A DNA stretch of 64,000 bases from Spongiactinospora rosea (GTDB lineage Bacteria; Actinomycetota; Actinomycetes; Streptosporangiales; Streptosporangiaceae): positions 62,001-126,000 of the forward strand of contig NZ_QMEY01000022.1 of NCBI RefSeq assembly GCF_003315795.1, written 5' to 3'. Below the pieces are notes generated by a model, which saw only the letters and a list, made by a program, of their open reading frames with translations, had not been told where the DNA came from and searched no databases. A program made the translations under genes and the position numbers. Every line of letters begins with the position of its first letter. Positions within the stretch are counted from its first letter, which is position 1. This document shows, in pieces, positions 34,003 through 41,753 of the stretch.

Positions 34003-34857
34003 TCATTCGCTAAACAGATTACTCCTGATGGTCTCCAGGTACCGGACCGATTCATCTGGCCCGAGAGCGATGGCCCGAAGGTGATCGAACATCAGCGTGT
34101 ACTGCGCGATCTGCTCCTCGTCTTCCAGATATAGACTGCTGATCGCACTCTCCAGGTAGACGAGTGGTGCGAAGAACTCGGGGCTGGGAAAGTCCATGAG
34201 GACGAAGGCTCCGCACATCCCCGGGTGCGCGCCCACCGAGGTGCGGACCACCTGAAGTGTGATGTTCTCCAGCTCCTGAGCCTCGATCAAGTGGTCGATC
34301 TGGGCGCGCATGATCGCCGGGCCGCCCACCGGACGTGTGAGGGTGGACTCGTCAATGATCGCCCACAGCCGCGGGCGCTCACCGGCACGAACGAGGAGCT
34401 TTTGACGTTCCATCCGAGCCGAGACTCGACGGTCGATATCGCGGGTTACCAGGCTTCCGCGCATGAGCGCTCGCGCGTAGCTTTCGGTCTGCAGAAGGCC
34501 GGGGACGAACATTGCCTCGAAGCTGCGGATCGCGGTGGCTTCGGCTTCCAGCTCCAGATACGACCCTGGGAATATGTCCTGGTGCTTCGTCCACCAGCTC
34601 TTCTCCCTCGCGTTCCGGGCGAGTTGAAGGAGCGCTGCGCGTTGCCGGTCGTCGGAGACCTTGTACATGTCGAGCAGGTGCAGCATGTCAGCGGACGTGA
34701 CGCCGGACCGCGCGTTTTCGATCCGGTACATCTTCGTGGAATGCCAGTCGAATTGCTGTACGACGTCCTCGCGGCTCACTCCTGCCGCTTCGCGGAGGCG
34801 TTGAAGCTCTGCGGCAAGACGGCGTTGCCGGATGGTCGGACGTGAGCGCAGCGCCAC
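34003..34857 (-). CDS. XRE-family regulator with DUF5753 domain (WhiJ-like)
   Basis: A 284-aa protein with GTG at 34857 after AAGGAGG. The N-terminal helix-turn-helix is RQRRLAAELQRLREAAGVSREDVVQQFDWHSTKMYRIENARSGV. The DUF5753 part follows (FEAMFVPGLLQTESYARALMR ... RMERQKLLVRAGERPRLWAIIDESTLTRPVGG). The family controls development and secondary metabolism. Partner genes are DUF397 downstream and an RsbW-like ATPase gene on the opposite strand, with a GCATGC-rich spacer between. Confidence 0.92.
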   Translation of the reverse strand: MALRSRPTIRQRRLAAELQRLREAAGVSREDVVQQFDWHSTKMYRIENARSGVTSADMLHLLDMYKVSDDRQRAALLQLARNAREKSWWTKHQDIFPGSYLELEAEATAIRSFEAMFVPGLLQTESYARALMRGSLVTRDIDRRVSARMERQKLLVRAGERPRLWAIIDESTLTRPVGGPAIMRAQIDHLIEAQELENITLQVVRTSVGAHPGMCGAFVLMDFPSPEFFAPLVYLESAISSLYLEDEEQIAQYTLMFDHLRAIALGPDESVRYLETIRSNLFSE

Positions 34858-34980
34858 GGTATTTCCTCCTTGGGGGCGGATCTTCGGTGCGCCTCGCCGA
34901 CGCATCGGGTCATAGAAGGGCCGAAGATCAGGTAATTGGGATGTAAGTGCGCATCCTGCACGGCTTTCAGTACATGCCTT

Positions 34981-35067
34981 GCATGCGTCTCGATGGGGGG
35001 TGCATGCTGAGTACAGCATGCCACCGAGTGGTAACTCAGCGCAGCCGAACGGTGAGACCTTGCATGC
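34981..35067. promoter_or_regulatory. Cluster of GCATGC palindromes in a divergent control region
   Basis: GCATGC occurs four times (34981, 35002, 35016, 35062). The middle two form a perfect 8-bp inverted repeat, GCATGCTG-AGTA-CAGCATGC, at 35002-35021. The spacer separates the leftward XRE gene from the rightward RsbW-like operon. It is a likely operator array for a dimeric regulator. Confidence 0.6.
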
Positions 35068-35099
35068 CTGCTACATCCAGGGACGGCGGTGGTGATCGA

Positions 35100-35375
35100 G
35101 TGAACGTGACGGCTCCATCCGAGGCTCAACAGCAGTACCTGCACCTGACGCGGCTCGCATGGGGCCTGCGCATGCTGGGTGCGGATGTCGTACTTGACCT
35201 GGCCCCGACGGCCGAACCCGTCGTGGCGGTCCGCAGGGCGGCGGGCGATCGCCTGCGGGTCACCGCGATGATCCGATCCGGCCGCTGGATGTACGTGTGG
35301 GGGCGTGGCCGCACACAGTGCGCCGGCGTCGGCGAGGACGACGCGGCCAGAGTGATCCGCAAGGCCGCACGATGA
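35100..35375 (+). CDS. Small conserved protein preceding the RsbW-like ATPase
   Basis: A 91-aa protein from GTG 35100 (an in-frame GTG 6 bp downstream is possible). It reads SEAQQQYLHLTRLAWGLRMLGADVVLDLAPTAEPVVAVRRAAGDRLRVTAMI and ends in a basic helix. Short proteins of this type sit directly upstream of ATP-binding regulatory proteins in many actinomycetes. The function is unknown. It overlaps the next gene by ATGA. Confidence 0.65.
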   Translation: MNVTAPSEAQQQYLHLTRLAWGLRMLGADVVLDLAPTAEPVVAVRRAAGDRLRVTAMIRSGRWMYVWGRGRTQCAGVGEDDAARVIRKAAR

Positions 35376-35800
35376 CGGCGGCCACCGCCATTGCGGCGGA
35401 GGTTCCGCTGATGGTGTCGATGCCGGGGACACCGAGGTCGGTGCCGGTCGTACGTCACTGGCTCGCAGAGGTCATGGCGGCGCACGGCTGTTCGGGCGTG
35501 GATGACGCACTGCTGGTGGCGAGCGAACTGGCAGGGAACGCGGTACGGCACACCCGTTCCGGCGAGCCCGGCGGGCGGCTGGTCGTCGTGATCGCCTTCC
35601 CGGACGAGGTGACGCTGCGCCTGGAGGTGATCGACGAGGGCGCGGAGACGGTACCTCGGCCGCGTGACGCGGACTGGGACATGGAATCCGGCCGGGGGCT
35701 GTGGCTGGTGGAACAGGTGTCGCGGTCCTGGGGGGAAGCAGCCCTGCGGGACGGTCGGCACGCCGTATGGGCCGACCTGGAATCCAAGCGGGTCGCGTGA
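35372..35800 (+). CDS. RsbW-like ATP-binding regulatory protein (HATPase_c_2)
   Basis: A 142-aa GHKL ATPase with N-box ASELAGNAVRHTRSGEPGG, G1 EVIDEGAETVPRP and G2 SGRGLWLVEQVS. These match anti-sigma/serine kinases of the RsbW/SpoIIAB type found beside XRE/DUF397 genes (AbaA-type loci in Streptomyces). It probably binds a sigma factor or anti-anti-sigma rather than acting in a two-component system, since no H-box or partner receiver is present. Confidence 0.88.
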   Translation: MTAATAIAAEVPLMVSMPGTPRSVPVVRHWLAEVMAAHGCSGVDDALLVASELAGNAVRHTRSGEPGGRLVVVIAFPDEVTLRLEVIDEGAETVPRPRDADWDMESGRGLWLVEQVSRSWGEAALRDGRHAVWADLESKRVA

Positions 35801-36105
35801 GCTGCGTGCGTGACGTTGCGCGCCTGGAGGCGACCCGGGCCGAGCCGGACCGCGCGGCCTCGGTCCGGTTGTGGGACACGTCCGGACGCGGGTCGGTGTG
35901 GGTTAGCCGGGGACACTGGACGGCCTTCCTGGCTGCGGTACGTGCGGGCGAACTCCTGCCAGAGCGTGGCACGGTCCCGGGTTCGGTACGCCTCCCGCTC
36001 GGGGATCTGTTCTCGGGGTACGTCGTGTCCGTCCTGATCACCAGCGAGCAGGCGTGGGAAGCCTTCCAACTCGCGGTGATCAACGGCGACTTCGACGACA
36101 TCTGA
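35797..36105 (+). CDS. Small protein in RsbW-like operon, unknown function
   Basis: A 102-aa protein starting at GTG 35797, overlapping the ATPase stop (GTGA). It has a repeated W/F-x-x-F-L/Q-x-A-V pattern: SVWVSRGHWTAFLAAVRAGEL and SEQAWEAFQLAVINGDFDD. This resembles the last part of DUF397 (W-x-A-F-x-x-x-V-K-x-G). It may be a distant DUF397-like partner of the upstream ATPase or XRE regulator. Co-translated as the third gene of the operon. Confidence 0.6.
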   Translation: MSCVRDVARLEATRAEPDRAASVRLWDTSGRGSVWVSRGHWTAFLAAVRAGELLPERGTVPGSVRLPLGDLFSGYVVSVLITSEQAWEAFQLAVINGDFDDI

Positions 36106-36287
36106 CCCCTTGCAGCCCGTGCTCGAATGACGTACGCCGCTATCGTTCTGTGGTGCAAGCACATCCTTCACACACCGTGGAGGGCTGGGCTTTCGTAGGC
36201 ACCCCTGGAGAGGAGGGCGAAATGCCCGTTCCTCTCAAAGTGCTCCAAATCAGCGCCCTCGCCCCGAAAACCCGCAGGTCATCGAGA

Positions 36288-36439
36288 GTGCTCCCCCGCG
36301 CCCACGGGGATGGTCCCAGTTTCAGCTCGTAGATGTGCCTGACGCCTTTGTGCTCCCCGCGCACGCGGGGATGGTCCCACGCTTGGGCCTGCGGTGACGT
36401 GGCTGTGGAAGTGCTCCCCGCGAAGCGGGGATGGGTAGT
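36288..36439 (+). CRISPR. Three-repeat type I-E-like CRISPR remnant, no cas genes
   Basis: The central repeat (36350-36378, 29 bp) starts GTGCTCCCCGCGCACGCGGG and ends ATGGTCCC, the actinobacterial I-E repeat pattern. Repeats at 36288-36317 (one extra base and two changes) and 36411-36439 (one base deleted, altered last five bases) are degenerate. The two spacers, 36318-36349 and 36379-36410, are each exactly 32 bp. Direction is inferred from the preserved first repeat end and the AT-richer region to the left (CGCAGGTCATCGAGA just before repeat 1 resembles a leader end). No cas gene is in the window. Confidence 0.85.
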
Positions 36440-36472
36440 CCGGTGTGGGGCCGCCAGGGCCGGGGTGGTTGG

Positions 36473-37009
36473 TCAGAGGGTGGCGATGCGGGTGGACAGG
36501 TGGGTGGTGGGGAGGTCATGGGGGTCTCGCCAGGCGAAGGTGATGATCTCTTCGGGCTGGATGGAGATCTGGGACGGCTTGGTCCAGAAGGCGAAGCGGA
36601 AGTCGGCATGCCAGTGGGCGGGTTCGCCCTTGGCTGGGTTTGCCGGGATCTCGTGGATGTCGATGTCTATGGGGCTGATGTCCTGGGCAGGTGGGGAAAC
36701 GGCATGCTGCCAGGGAATGCCGGTTTCCTCTTCAAGCTCGCGTAGGGCCGCGCTGTACAGGCTGTGGTCCTCGGGCTCGACGTGCCCCCCAGGCAGTAGC
36801 CAGCGGTCCAGGGCGCGGTGGTGGATCAGCAGTACGCGGCCGGTGGTGTCGATGGCGGCGGCGCTGCATGTGACGTGCAGCGGGAAGGTTGTGCGGGCGG
36901 TCAGGTCCGTACTGTCGGGGGCGTCGGCCAGGCGGGCGAGGTCGTGGCCGGGGTGGGTGGCGAGGTACCGGGCCAGTGTGGCGCGGATCTCCGTACGGGA
37001 GACGGTCAT
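36473..37009 (-). CDS. NUDIX hydrolase
   Basis: A 178-aa protein with the full NUDIX box starting GGHVEPEDHSLYSAALRELE (G-x5-E-x7-R-E-U-x-E-E-x-G-U). It follows VTCSAAAIDTTGRVLLIHHRALDRWLLPG. The first 45 residues form a helical extension (RTEIRATLARYLATHPGHDLARL). Such enzymes hydrolyse nucleoside diphosphate derivatives; the substrate is unknown. It ends 33 bp from the CRISPR remnant. Confidence 0.9.
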   Translation of the reverse strand: MTVSRTEIRATLARYLATHPGHDLARLADAPDSTDLTARTTFPLHVTCSAAAIDTTGRVLLIHHRALDRWLLPGGHVEPEDHSLYSAALRELEEETGIPWQHAVSPPAQDISPIDIDIHEIPANPAKGEPAHWHADFRFAFWTKPSQISIQPEEIITFAWRDPHDLPTTHLSTRIATL

Positions 37010-37152
37010 GGCACCTCATGGAAGTAGGTCGGCCACGTGACCGCAATCGACTGCCGAACTTGTGCAGGAACTTCGCTTATGGCCTTGGCGGTCAAGATCT
37101 CGGGCTCGTCGATGCTTGGGGGCATGGCTCAACCTCGTCCGGCCGAAAGAGG

Positions 37153-37185
37153 TAATGTAATTAGGGGCGAAGTTAGATTACGTTA
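37153..37185. promoter_or_regulatory. Inverted repeat upstream of the CGNR gene
   Basis: TAATGTAAT (37153-37161) and ATTACGTTA (37177-37185) match in 8 of 9 positions as an inverted repeat with a 15-bp spacer. It ends 6 bp before the start codon, in the most AT-rich stretch around. This is a plausible autoregulatory operator of the CGNR protein. Confidence 0.55.
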
Positions 37186-37190
37186 GGCGT

Positions 37191-37757
37191 ATGGCGAGAA
37201 CTCGTCCTGCCGAGGTGACCGGTTATCGGAACGATGGTGTCGGTACCGCCGTGGCGCTCATCAATGCCGTGACCACCGCCGAGTCCCCAGCGGAGACGTT
37301 GGGGCCACTGCTGGCCTCGTTCAACTTCAAGGTGGACGTACCGCTGACCTCCGACGAGGTGGAGGCTCTAGCCACCTGGGCGCGGGGGTTGCGGCCGGTG
37401 TTCGTTGAGGATGATCAGGAGCGGGCCATCGGCCTCCTCAATGAGGTGATGGTCGATGTGCCCATGCAGCCGCACATCTCCGACCATGGCCTCGGGCCGC
37501 ACCTCCACTACGGCCGCCCAGGGGCCGGGCTGGTCGATCGGGTCAGGGCGAATACGGCGGTGGCGCTGGCGTTCGTGCTCTGTGAGTACGGTGGCGGCAG
37601 GCTTGGCGTGTGCGCGGACGCCGGGTGTGAGCGGGTCTATGCCGACATCTCGCGCGGCCCGCGCCGCCGGTACTGCTCCAAGACGTGCCTGAACCGCAAC
37701 ACCGTCGCCGCCTACCGCGCCCGCCGGTCCGTACCCCAGGGCGAAGGCCCGGCCTGA
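37191..37757 (+). CDS. CGNR/ABATE zinc-finger transcriptional regulator
   Basis: A 188-aa protein. The N-terminal ABATE-like domain includes ALINAVTTAESPAETLGPLLASF. The C-terminal zinc finger is CADAGCERVYADISRGPRRRYCSKTCLNRNTVAAYRAR, four cysteines in C-x5-C and C-x3-C arrangement, where the usual CGNR is CLNR. Co-transcribed with the MFS gene (TGATG overlap), so it probably controls this exporter and itself. Confidence 0.85.
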   Translation: MARTRPAEVTGYRNDGVGTAVALINAVTTAESPAETLGPLLASFNFKVDVPLTSDEVEALATWARGLRPVFVEDDQERAIGLLNEVMVDVPMQPHISDHGLGPHLHYGRPGAGLVDRVRANTAVALAFVLCEYGGGRLGVCADAGCERVYADISRGPRRRYCSKTCLNRNTVAAYRARRSVPQGEGPA

Positions 37758-38995
37758 TGCGACGGGTGGAGGCTCGCCGCAGCCTGCTGGTCCTGGCCGG
37801 GGCGCTGTTACTCATGAAGTCCACCTGGTTCTCCGCGACCGCCGTGATCCCCCAGGTCAGGGAGGTGTGGCAGGTCGCGCCGGACGCCGTGCCGTGGCTG
37901 ACCATCGCGGTGCAGTGGGGGTTCATGGCGGGGGCGGTGCTGTCGGCGGTGTTCGTGGTGTCCGACGTGCTGCCGCCGATCCGCCTCATCATCCTGAGTT
38001 CGGCCGGGGCCGCCGCCGCGAACCTGGCGCTGCTCATGGCCGGCGACGCGCTGAGCGGCGGGCTGGCCCGGTTCGCGACGGGGTTCTTCATCGCGGGCGT
38101 GTACCCGCCCTCGCTCAAGCTCATCTCCACCTGGTACCGCGACGGGCGCGGGGCCGCGATGGGGCTGCTGGTGGGTGCGCTGACGGTGAGTACGGGCGTA
38201 CCGCACCTGGTCAACGGCCTGGGCGGGCTGAACTGGCGTACCGTCATCGTGGCCACGTCCGCGCTGACCCTGGCGGGTGGGTTGGTCACGCTGACCCTCA
38301 TCAAGGAGGGCCCGTACCCGTTCCCGGTCGCGGTGCTGAACCTCCGCCAGGTCGGGCTGATCCTGCGCGACCGGGGCACCCGATTAGCGGTTATCGGCTA
38401 CCTGTGCCACATGTGGGAGCTTTACGCGATGTGGACCTGGTTCCTGCTGTTCTTCTCCGAGGCGCTGCGGGCGCGGGGGATGGCGGGGTCGGTGCTGGCC
38501 GTGTACGTCACCTTCGGGGTGTTCATCGCGGGCGGGCTGGGCAACTACACGGGCGGGCTGCTCGGCGACCGGATCGGGCGGGAGCGGGCCGCGATCGTGA
38601 TGATGGGCGTGTCGGCGTGCTGTGCGGCGTTCATCGGCCTGCTGATGGGGGCGCCGCTGTGGGTGCTGGTGCTCGTGGCGCTGGTGTGGGGGTACAGCGT
38701 GGTGGGGGACTCGTCGCAGTTCTCCACATTGGTCACTGAACTCGCCGACCAGAGCTACGTGGGGACGGCGCTGACGTTGCAGATGGCGGCCGGGTTCCTG
38801 CTCACGGGCGCGACGATCTGGCTCGTCCCGGCGATGGAACAGGCGGTGGGCTGGCGCTGGGCGTTCGCCGTACTCGCGCTCGGCCCGCTGGCGGGCATCG
38901 TGGCCATGACCCGCCTGATCCGCCACCGCCGCCACACCGCCAACGGCACGACGGCTATGGGTCGTTCGACGCGTGGTGGCGGCACCGTTGGGTGA
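37757..38995 (+). CDS. MFS transporter
   Basis: A 412-aa, 12-helix inner-membrane carrier. It shows ARFATGFFIAGVYPPSLKLISTWYRDGRGAAMG in the helix 4 to loop region, resembling nitrate/cyanate and small anion-type MFS (CynX/NarK-like) proteins rather than drug exporters. LLGDRIGRERAAIVM is the second-half loop signature. The substrate is unknown. ATG overlaps the regulator stop. Confidence 0.87.
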   Translation: MRRVEARRSLLVLAGALLLMKSTWFSATAVIPQVREVWQVAPDAVPWLTIAVQWGFMAGAVLSAVFVVSDVLPPIRLIILSSAGAAAANLALLMAGDALSGGLARFATGFFIAGVYPPSLKLISTWYRDGRGAAMGLLVGALTVSTGVPHLVNGLGGLNWRTVIVATSALTLAGGLVTLTLIKEGPYPFPVAVLNLRQVGLILRDRGTRLAVIGYLCHMWELYAMWTWFLLFFSEALRARGMAGSVLAVYVTFGVFIAGGLGNYTGGLLGDRIGRERAAIVMMGVSACCAAFIGLLMGAPLWVLVLVALVWGYSVVGDSSQFSTLVTELADQSYVGTALTLQMAAGFLLTGATIWLVPAMEQAVGWRWAFAVLALGPLAGIVAMTRLIRHRRHTANGTTAMGRSTRGGGTVG

Positions 38996-39811
38996 GCGGC
39001 CCGCCCGGCCATGGCCGCAGAGGTCGAAAAGCGCGTTAAGAGCGCCCGGCGTACGTGACCGGCCAGGGAACGGCGCGGCAGCCCTCCCCCTCTCCCCCTG
39101 ATCAAAGGTCATATCTGTATGACGGCCGGGGCGGCCAATGGCTCGGGCAAACGCCGTGTGACCTGGGCGGATGCGCCCACCAGGTGGCCGCTCTCACGTG
39201 GCCGCGCACTGGCCGGGGCGTGAGCGGGCCGATTCTGACGCCTTTCTGAGCCGGGCGGCCCGGCCGAGGAACGCCGCCGCGGCGGCGGGGCACGGGCCCC
39301 ACGGAAGGCCCGTGGTCCCGTGCCCGTCTGCCTGGGGCCGTCACTACGGCGGCATGAACTCCCGCCCGCATGGCTCGCCCGATGACCCCCGGCTAAGCGA
39401 AGGTGTCCGGCCCGGCCAGGCCCCCGCAGTCCAGGATCATCCAGGCCCCCTCGCCGCTCGCATAGGCCCGGCCACGATCTTGGGGCAGTGAGGACGCTGG
39501 GCTTCAAGCCCTGGAGGACAGTCGGCGTCCTGGTGGTCGCGCTCGCGGCCCGGCGTCCGACGACGCCCCGCTCATCTGACGGCCCTCCCGATTCGTCCCG
39601 GGAGGGCCGTTGTCCTTTCCAGAGTTCGGACAACCCGAGATGTGCACCAGATCCTTCTCCCGAACCCGAGGGGCCGCTGGTATCAACCGCTGATGGAGCG
39701 CTGCTGCGCTACGCGACGGATGGATGGACGGCCGGCCGGCACCATCTCGCAGCGGCACGATCGGGGCCAGGCTACGCATCGGCCCTACGACCTTCTGAGA
39801 GATGCCCGGAC
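38996..39811. other. 816-bp gene-free region with strong RNA structures
   Basis: No open frame has consistent codon bias here. Seen directly are an inverted repeat GTCATA-TCTG-TATGAC (39108-39123), a two-tier hairpin GGCACGGG..CCACGG..CCGTGG..CCCGTGCC (39289-39324), and a terminator-type stem at 39579-39610. The region could hold a small RNA transcribed rightward and ending at that terminator. Confidence 0.5.
39579..39610 (+). terminator. Strong rho-independent terminator with no assigned gene
   Basis: A perfect 12-bp stem (ACGGCCCTCCCG / CGGGAGGGCCGT) with an 8-nt loop is followed by TGTCCTTT. Nothing coding ends just upstream; the nearest rightward gene stops at 38995. Confidence 0.75.
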
Positions 39812-40159
39812 TCAGGCGTCGGCGAAGTCCACGTGGCGAACCGGCGGGAGTGGGTCATCGGCGGGTTCGTAACGCGGCCACTCCTCTGTGCCACATTCGG
39901 CAGCATGGAGCGCACAGCGCACGTTCGCCAGGAAGAGCCTGATCGCATCCCGCGAGGTAGATGCTTCGATCCCAAGCAAGATCGACATCTTTCGCTCTGC
40001 GACGTTCGCGGTGACGTCGGGCTCTACTATCCCAGTGTCGATGGCCTGGAGCTTGAGCAGCTCGTCGAAGACGCGGTCAGTGAAGTCGTCGAACGCCTCG
40101 TCGCTGTCTGCCGAGTCAGTGCAGACGAAGACCGCATCCAGTCTCAGGTAGTGCGCCAT
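39812..40159 (-). CDS. Unknown partner of the HicA-like protein (antitoxin candidate)
   Basis: A 115-aa acidic soluble protein. It has an alternating strand-helix layout (RLDAVFVCTDSADSDEAFDDFTDRVFDELLKLQA, then PDVTANVAERKMSILLGIEASTSRDAIRLFLANVRCALHAAECGTEEWP), resembling a ferredoxin-like fold. It lies 9 bp downstream of the HicA-like gene on the same strand, so the two are co-expressed. It does not match HicB by eye. The acidic character next to a basic partner fits an antitoxin (inference). Confidence 0.55.
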   Translation of the reverse strand: MAHYLRLDAVFVCTDSADSDEAFDDFTDRVFDELLKLQAIDTGIVEPDVTANVAERKMSILLGIEASTSRDAIRLFLANVRCALHAAECGTEEWPRYEPADDPLPPVRHVDFADA

Positions 40160-40168
40160 CTCTGCTCC

Positions 40169-40381
40169 TCACCAACAAGTCACTCGCTTCAACTGCCCGA
40201 GCAGGTGCCTCAGGCAGTTGGGATCTGACGGTGTGCTCGGCATCGTCTTCTTGCACTTGCGGGCGCACGGGCAGTACATCTTGTAGTGACCGTTGCCGCC
40301 TAGTGTGACGGTCCAGCCCCTACTCTCCGCTTCTCTGAGGACAGCCTCAAACTCCTTGATCTTGTGTCGAGGTCTGCCCAC
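40169..40381 (-). CDS. HicA-like small basic protein with an inserted cysteine cluster
   Basis: A 70-aa protein, KIKEFEAVLREAESRGWTVTLGGNGHYKMYCPC ... MPSTPSDPNCLRHLLGQLKR. The order of helix, G-W, G-x-G/S-H-Y, strand, P-S/T-x-P-x-D and terminal helix matches the dsRNA-binding-like HicA fold, whose His is the catalytic residue. Between the strands are CPCARKC plus later Cys residues, a possible zinc knuckle not found in classical HicA. Toxicity is an inference from the family. Confidence 0.6.
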   Translation of the reverse strand: MGRPRHKIKEFEAVLREAESRGWTVTLGGNGHYKMYCPCARKCKKTMPSTPSDPNCLRHLLGQLKRVTCW

Positions 40382-40753
40382 ACGCCACCTTCAAACCTAG
40401 AGTCTACGTTTTGGTCAGCCCCCTGGAACAGACCGTCTCACCAGCACTTTGCCATGGGAGCCATCGCTTGATGTGGGCTTTACCTAGGTTGGCCGGTTGA
40501 CGGTCCGGCTTTGCGGTGTCATGCGAAGATTGCGACTTGGCCCGATGGTGGCGGTGGGCGAGTGGTGTGGTGCTCGCCTAGAACGGTGCATGCGAATCGG
40601 GCTCAGCGCCGTGTTCGGGCGGCTGAGCAGACGGCTGAAGGCTGGATTTCCGGTATAGACCTTATTGTCCCTGTGGATGGTTACTTTTTGGGCCTTATAG
40701 CGAATGGTGGGGATTAAGGGACAGGTGGGTGGGGCGGCGTTAGCATCGGCGGC
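40382..40753. other. Relatively AT-rich gene-free spacer
   Basis: Base composition drops clearly below the neighbours (for example GGATTTCCGGTATAGACC and TTACTTTTTGGGCC). A 68-codon frame exists at 40511-40717 but has poor codon bias. The composition fits recently acquired DNA around the HicA-like pair. The promoter of the gene at 40754 must lie here. Confidence 0.45.
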
Positions 40754-41740
40754 ATGCGTCTGGTGTGGAGTGCTCCTGTCGTGATGGTGGTCGTCGCGGG
40801 TGCCGTGGTGGGGGTGCCTGGGGCTCAGGCGGCCTCGGGCGGGCGGGTCGTCGGGGATGGGACGGCGGGGAGTTGTACGTCGGAGGCCGTGGTGGCGGCG
40901 GTGGCGCGGGGTGGGCGTATCACGTTCTCCTGTGGGCCCCGGCCGGTGACGATCGTGATGAAACAGACTGCCAAAGTACGGAACACCAGCTCACGAGTCG
41001 TGATCGACGGCGGGGGTAAGGTGACGCTCAGCGGAGCGGGTGTGCGGCGGATTCTGTACATGAACACCTGCGACAAATCCCTCACCTGGACCACCTCGCA
41101 CTGCAATGACCAGGCCACCCCGCACCTCACCGTGCAGAACATCGCCTTCACCCGTGGAAACGCCACCGGCCAGCGCAAGGACGGCGGCGGTGGGGGAGCG
41201 ATCTTCGTGCGCGGCGGGCGGTTCAATGTGGTCAATTCGCGTTTCACGAACAATCGCTGTGACCCGACCGGCCCGGACCTCGGTGGCGCGGCCATCCGCG
41301 TCCTGGATCAATACCGCGACCGCCCGGTGAGCATCGTGAAGGGCGTCTTCTCCGGCGGCGTCTGTGCCAACGGCGGGGCGCTGAGCGGCCTGCACGTCTC
41401 GTTCCTGATCCAGAACAGTGTCATGACCGGGAACCGGGCGATCGGGTACGGCGCGAACCCGGCGCAACGCGGCACACCCGGCGGCGGCAGCGGCGGGGCC
41501 ATCTACACCGATGGCGATCGGTTCACCGTGCGACTGGTGAACACGCGCGTCGAGAACAACTCCGCCAAGGAGGGCGGCGGGGCGATCTTCTTCGTCAGCA
41601 ACGACCGCACCGGCACGCTCAGCATCGAACGCTCGACACTACGGCGCAACCGAAGCGCCAGGTTCGAGACGACCGGATATCCGGGGATCTTCTTCCTGGG
41701 TGCGGGCAAGCCGAAAGTGATCTCCTCGACCATCCGCTGA
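40754..41740 (+). CDS. Secreted parallel beta-helix (pectate-lyase-like) protein
   Basis: A 328-aa exported protein: signal peptide RLVWSAPVVMVVVAGAVVGVPGAQA, then a right-handed beta-helix of short turns (VTIVMKQTAKVRNTSSRVVIDGGGKVTLSGAG, VQNIAFTRGNATG, GGGGGAIFVRGGRFNVVNSRFTNNR, LVNTRVENNSAKEGGGAIFF). Four Cys suggest disulphides outside the cell. The fold binds or cleaves polysaccharide, but catalytic residues cannot be assigned. It is convergent with the gene at 41754. Confidence 0.82.
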   Translation: MRLVWSAPVVMVVVAGAVVGVPGAQAASGGRVVGDGTAGSCTSEAVVAAVARGGRITFSCGPRPVTIVMKQTAKVRNTSSRVVIDGGGKVTLSGAGVRRILYMNTCDKSLTWTTSHCNDQATPHLTVQNIAFTRGNATGQRKDGGGGGAIFVRGGRFNVVNSRFTNNRCDPTGPDLGGAAIRVLDQYRDRPVSIVKGVFSGGVCANGGALSGLHVSFLIQNSVMTGNRAIGYGANPAQRGTPGGGSGGAIYTDGDRFTVRLVNTRVENNSAKEGGGAIFFVSNDRTGTLSIERSTLRRNRSARFETTGYPGIFFLGAGKPKVISSTIR

Positions 41741-41753
41741 GGAATTGCGCGTA

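Noticed and set aside
36054..36332. A 92-codon plus-strand frame running into the CRISPR remnant, considered as a cas2 fragment
   Set aside because: The translation does not resemble Cas2e and its end is made of repeat sequence.
39470..39560. A tRNA-Sec-like stretch (GTGAGGACGCTGGGCTTCAA, TCA in a 7-nt loop, and AGGAC/GTCCT arm)
   Set aside because: The anticodon stem has a T-T mismatch, no T-loop TTCGANT follows, and no pairing acceptor ends can be found. It is a palindrome (GGGCTT-C-AAGCCC) rather than a credible tRNA.
40169..40381. Classical HicA/HicB toxin-antitoxin pair
   Set aside because: Only the HicA half is recognisable, and the partner lacks HicB landmarks, so it is reported as HicA-like with an unknown partner.
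40511..40717. A 68-codon frame in the AT-rich spacer
   Set aside because: Codon bias is poor, there is no ribosome site and no recognisable motif.
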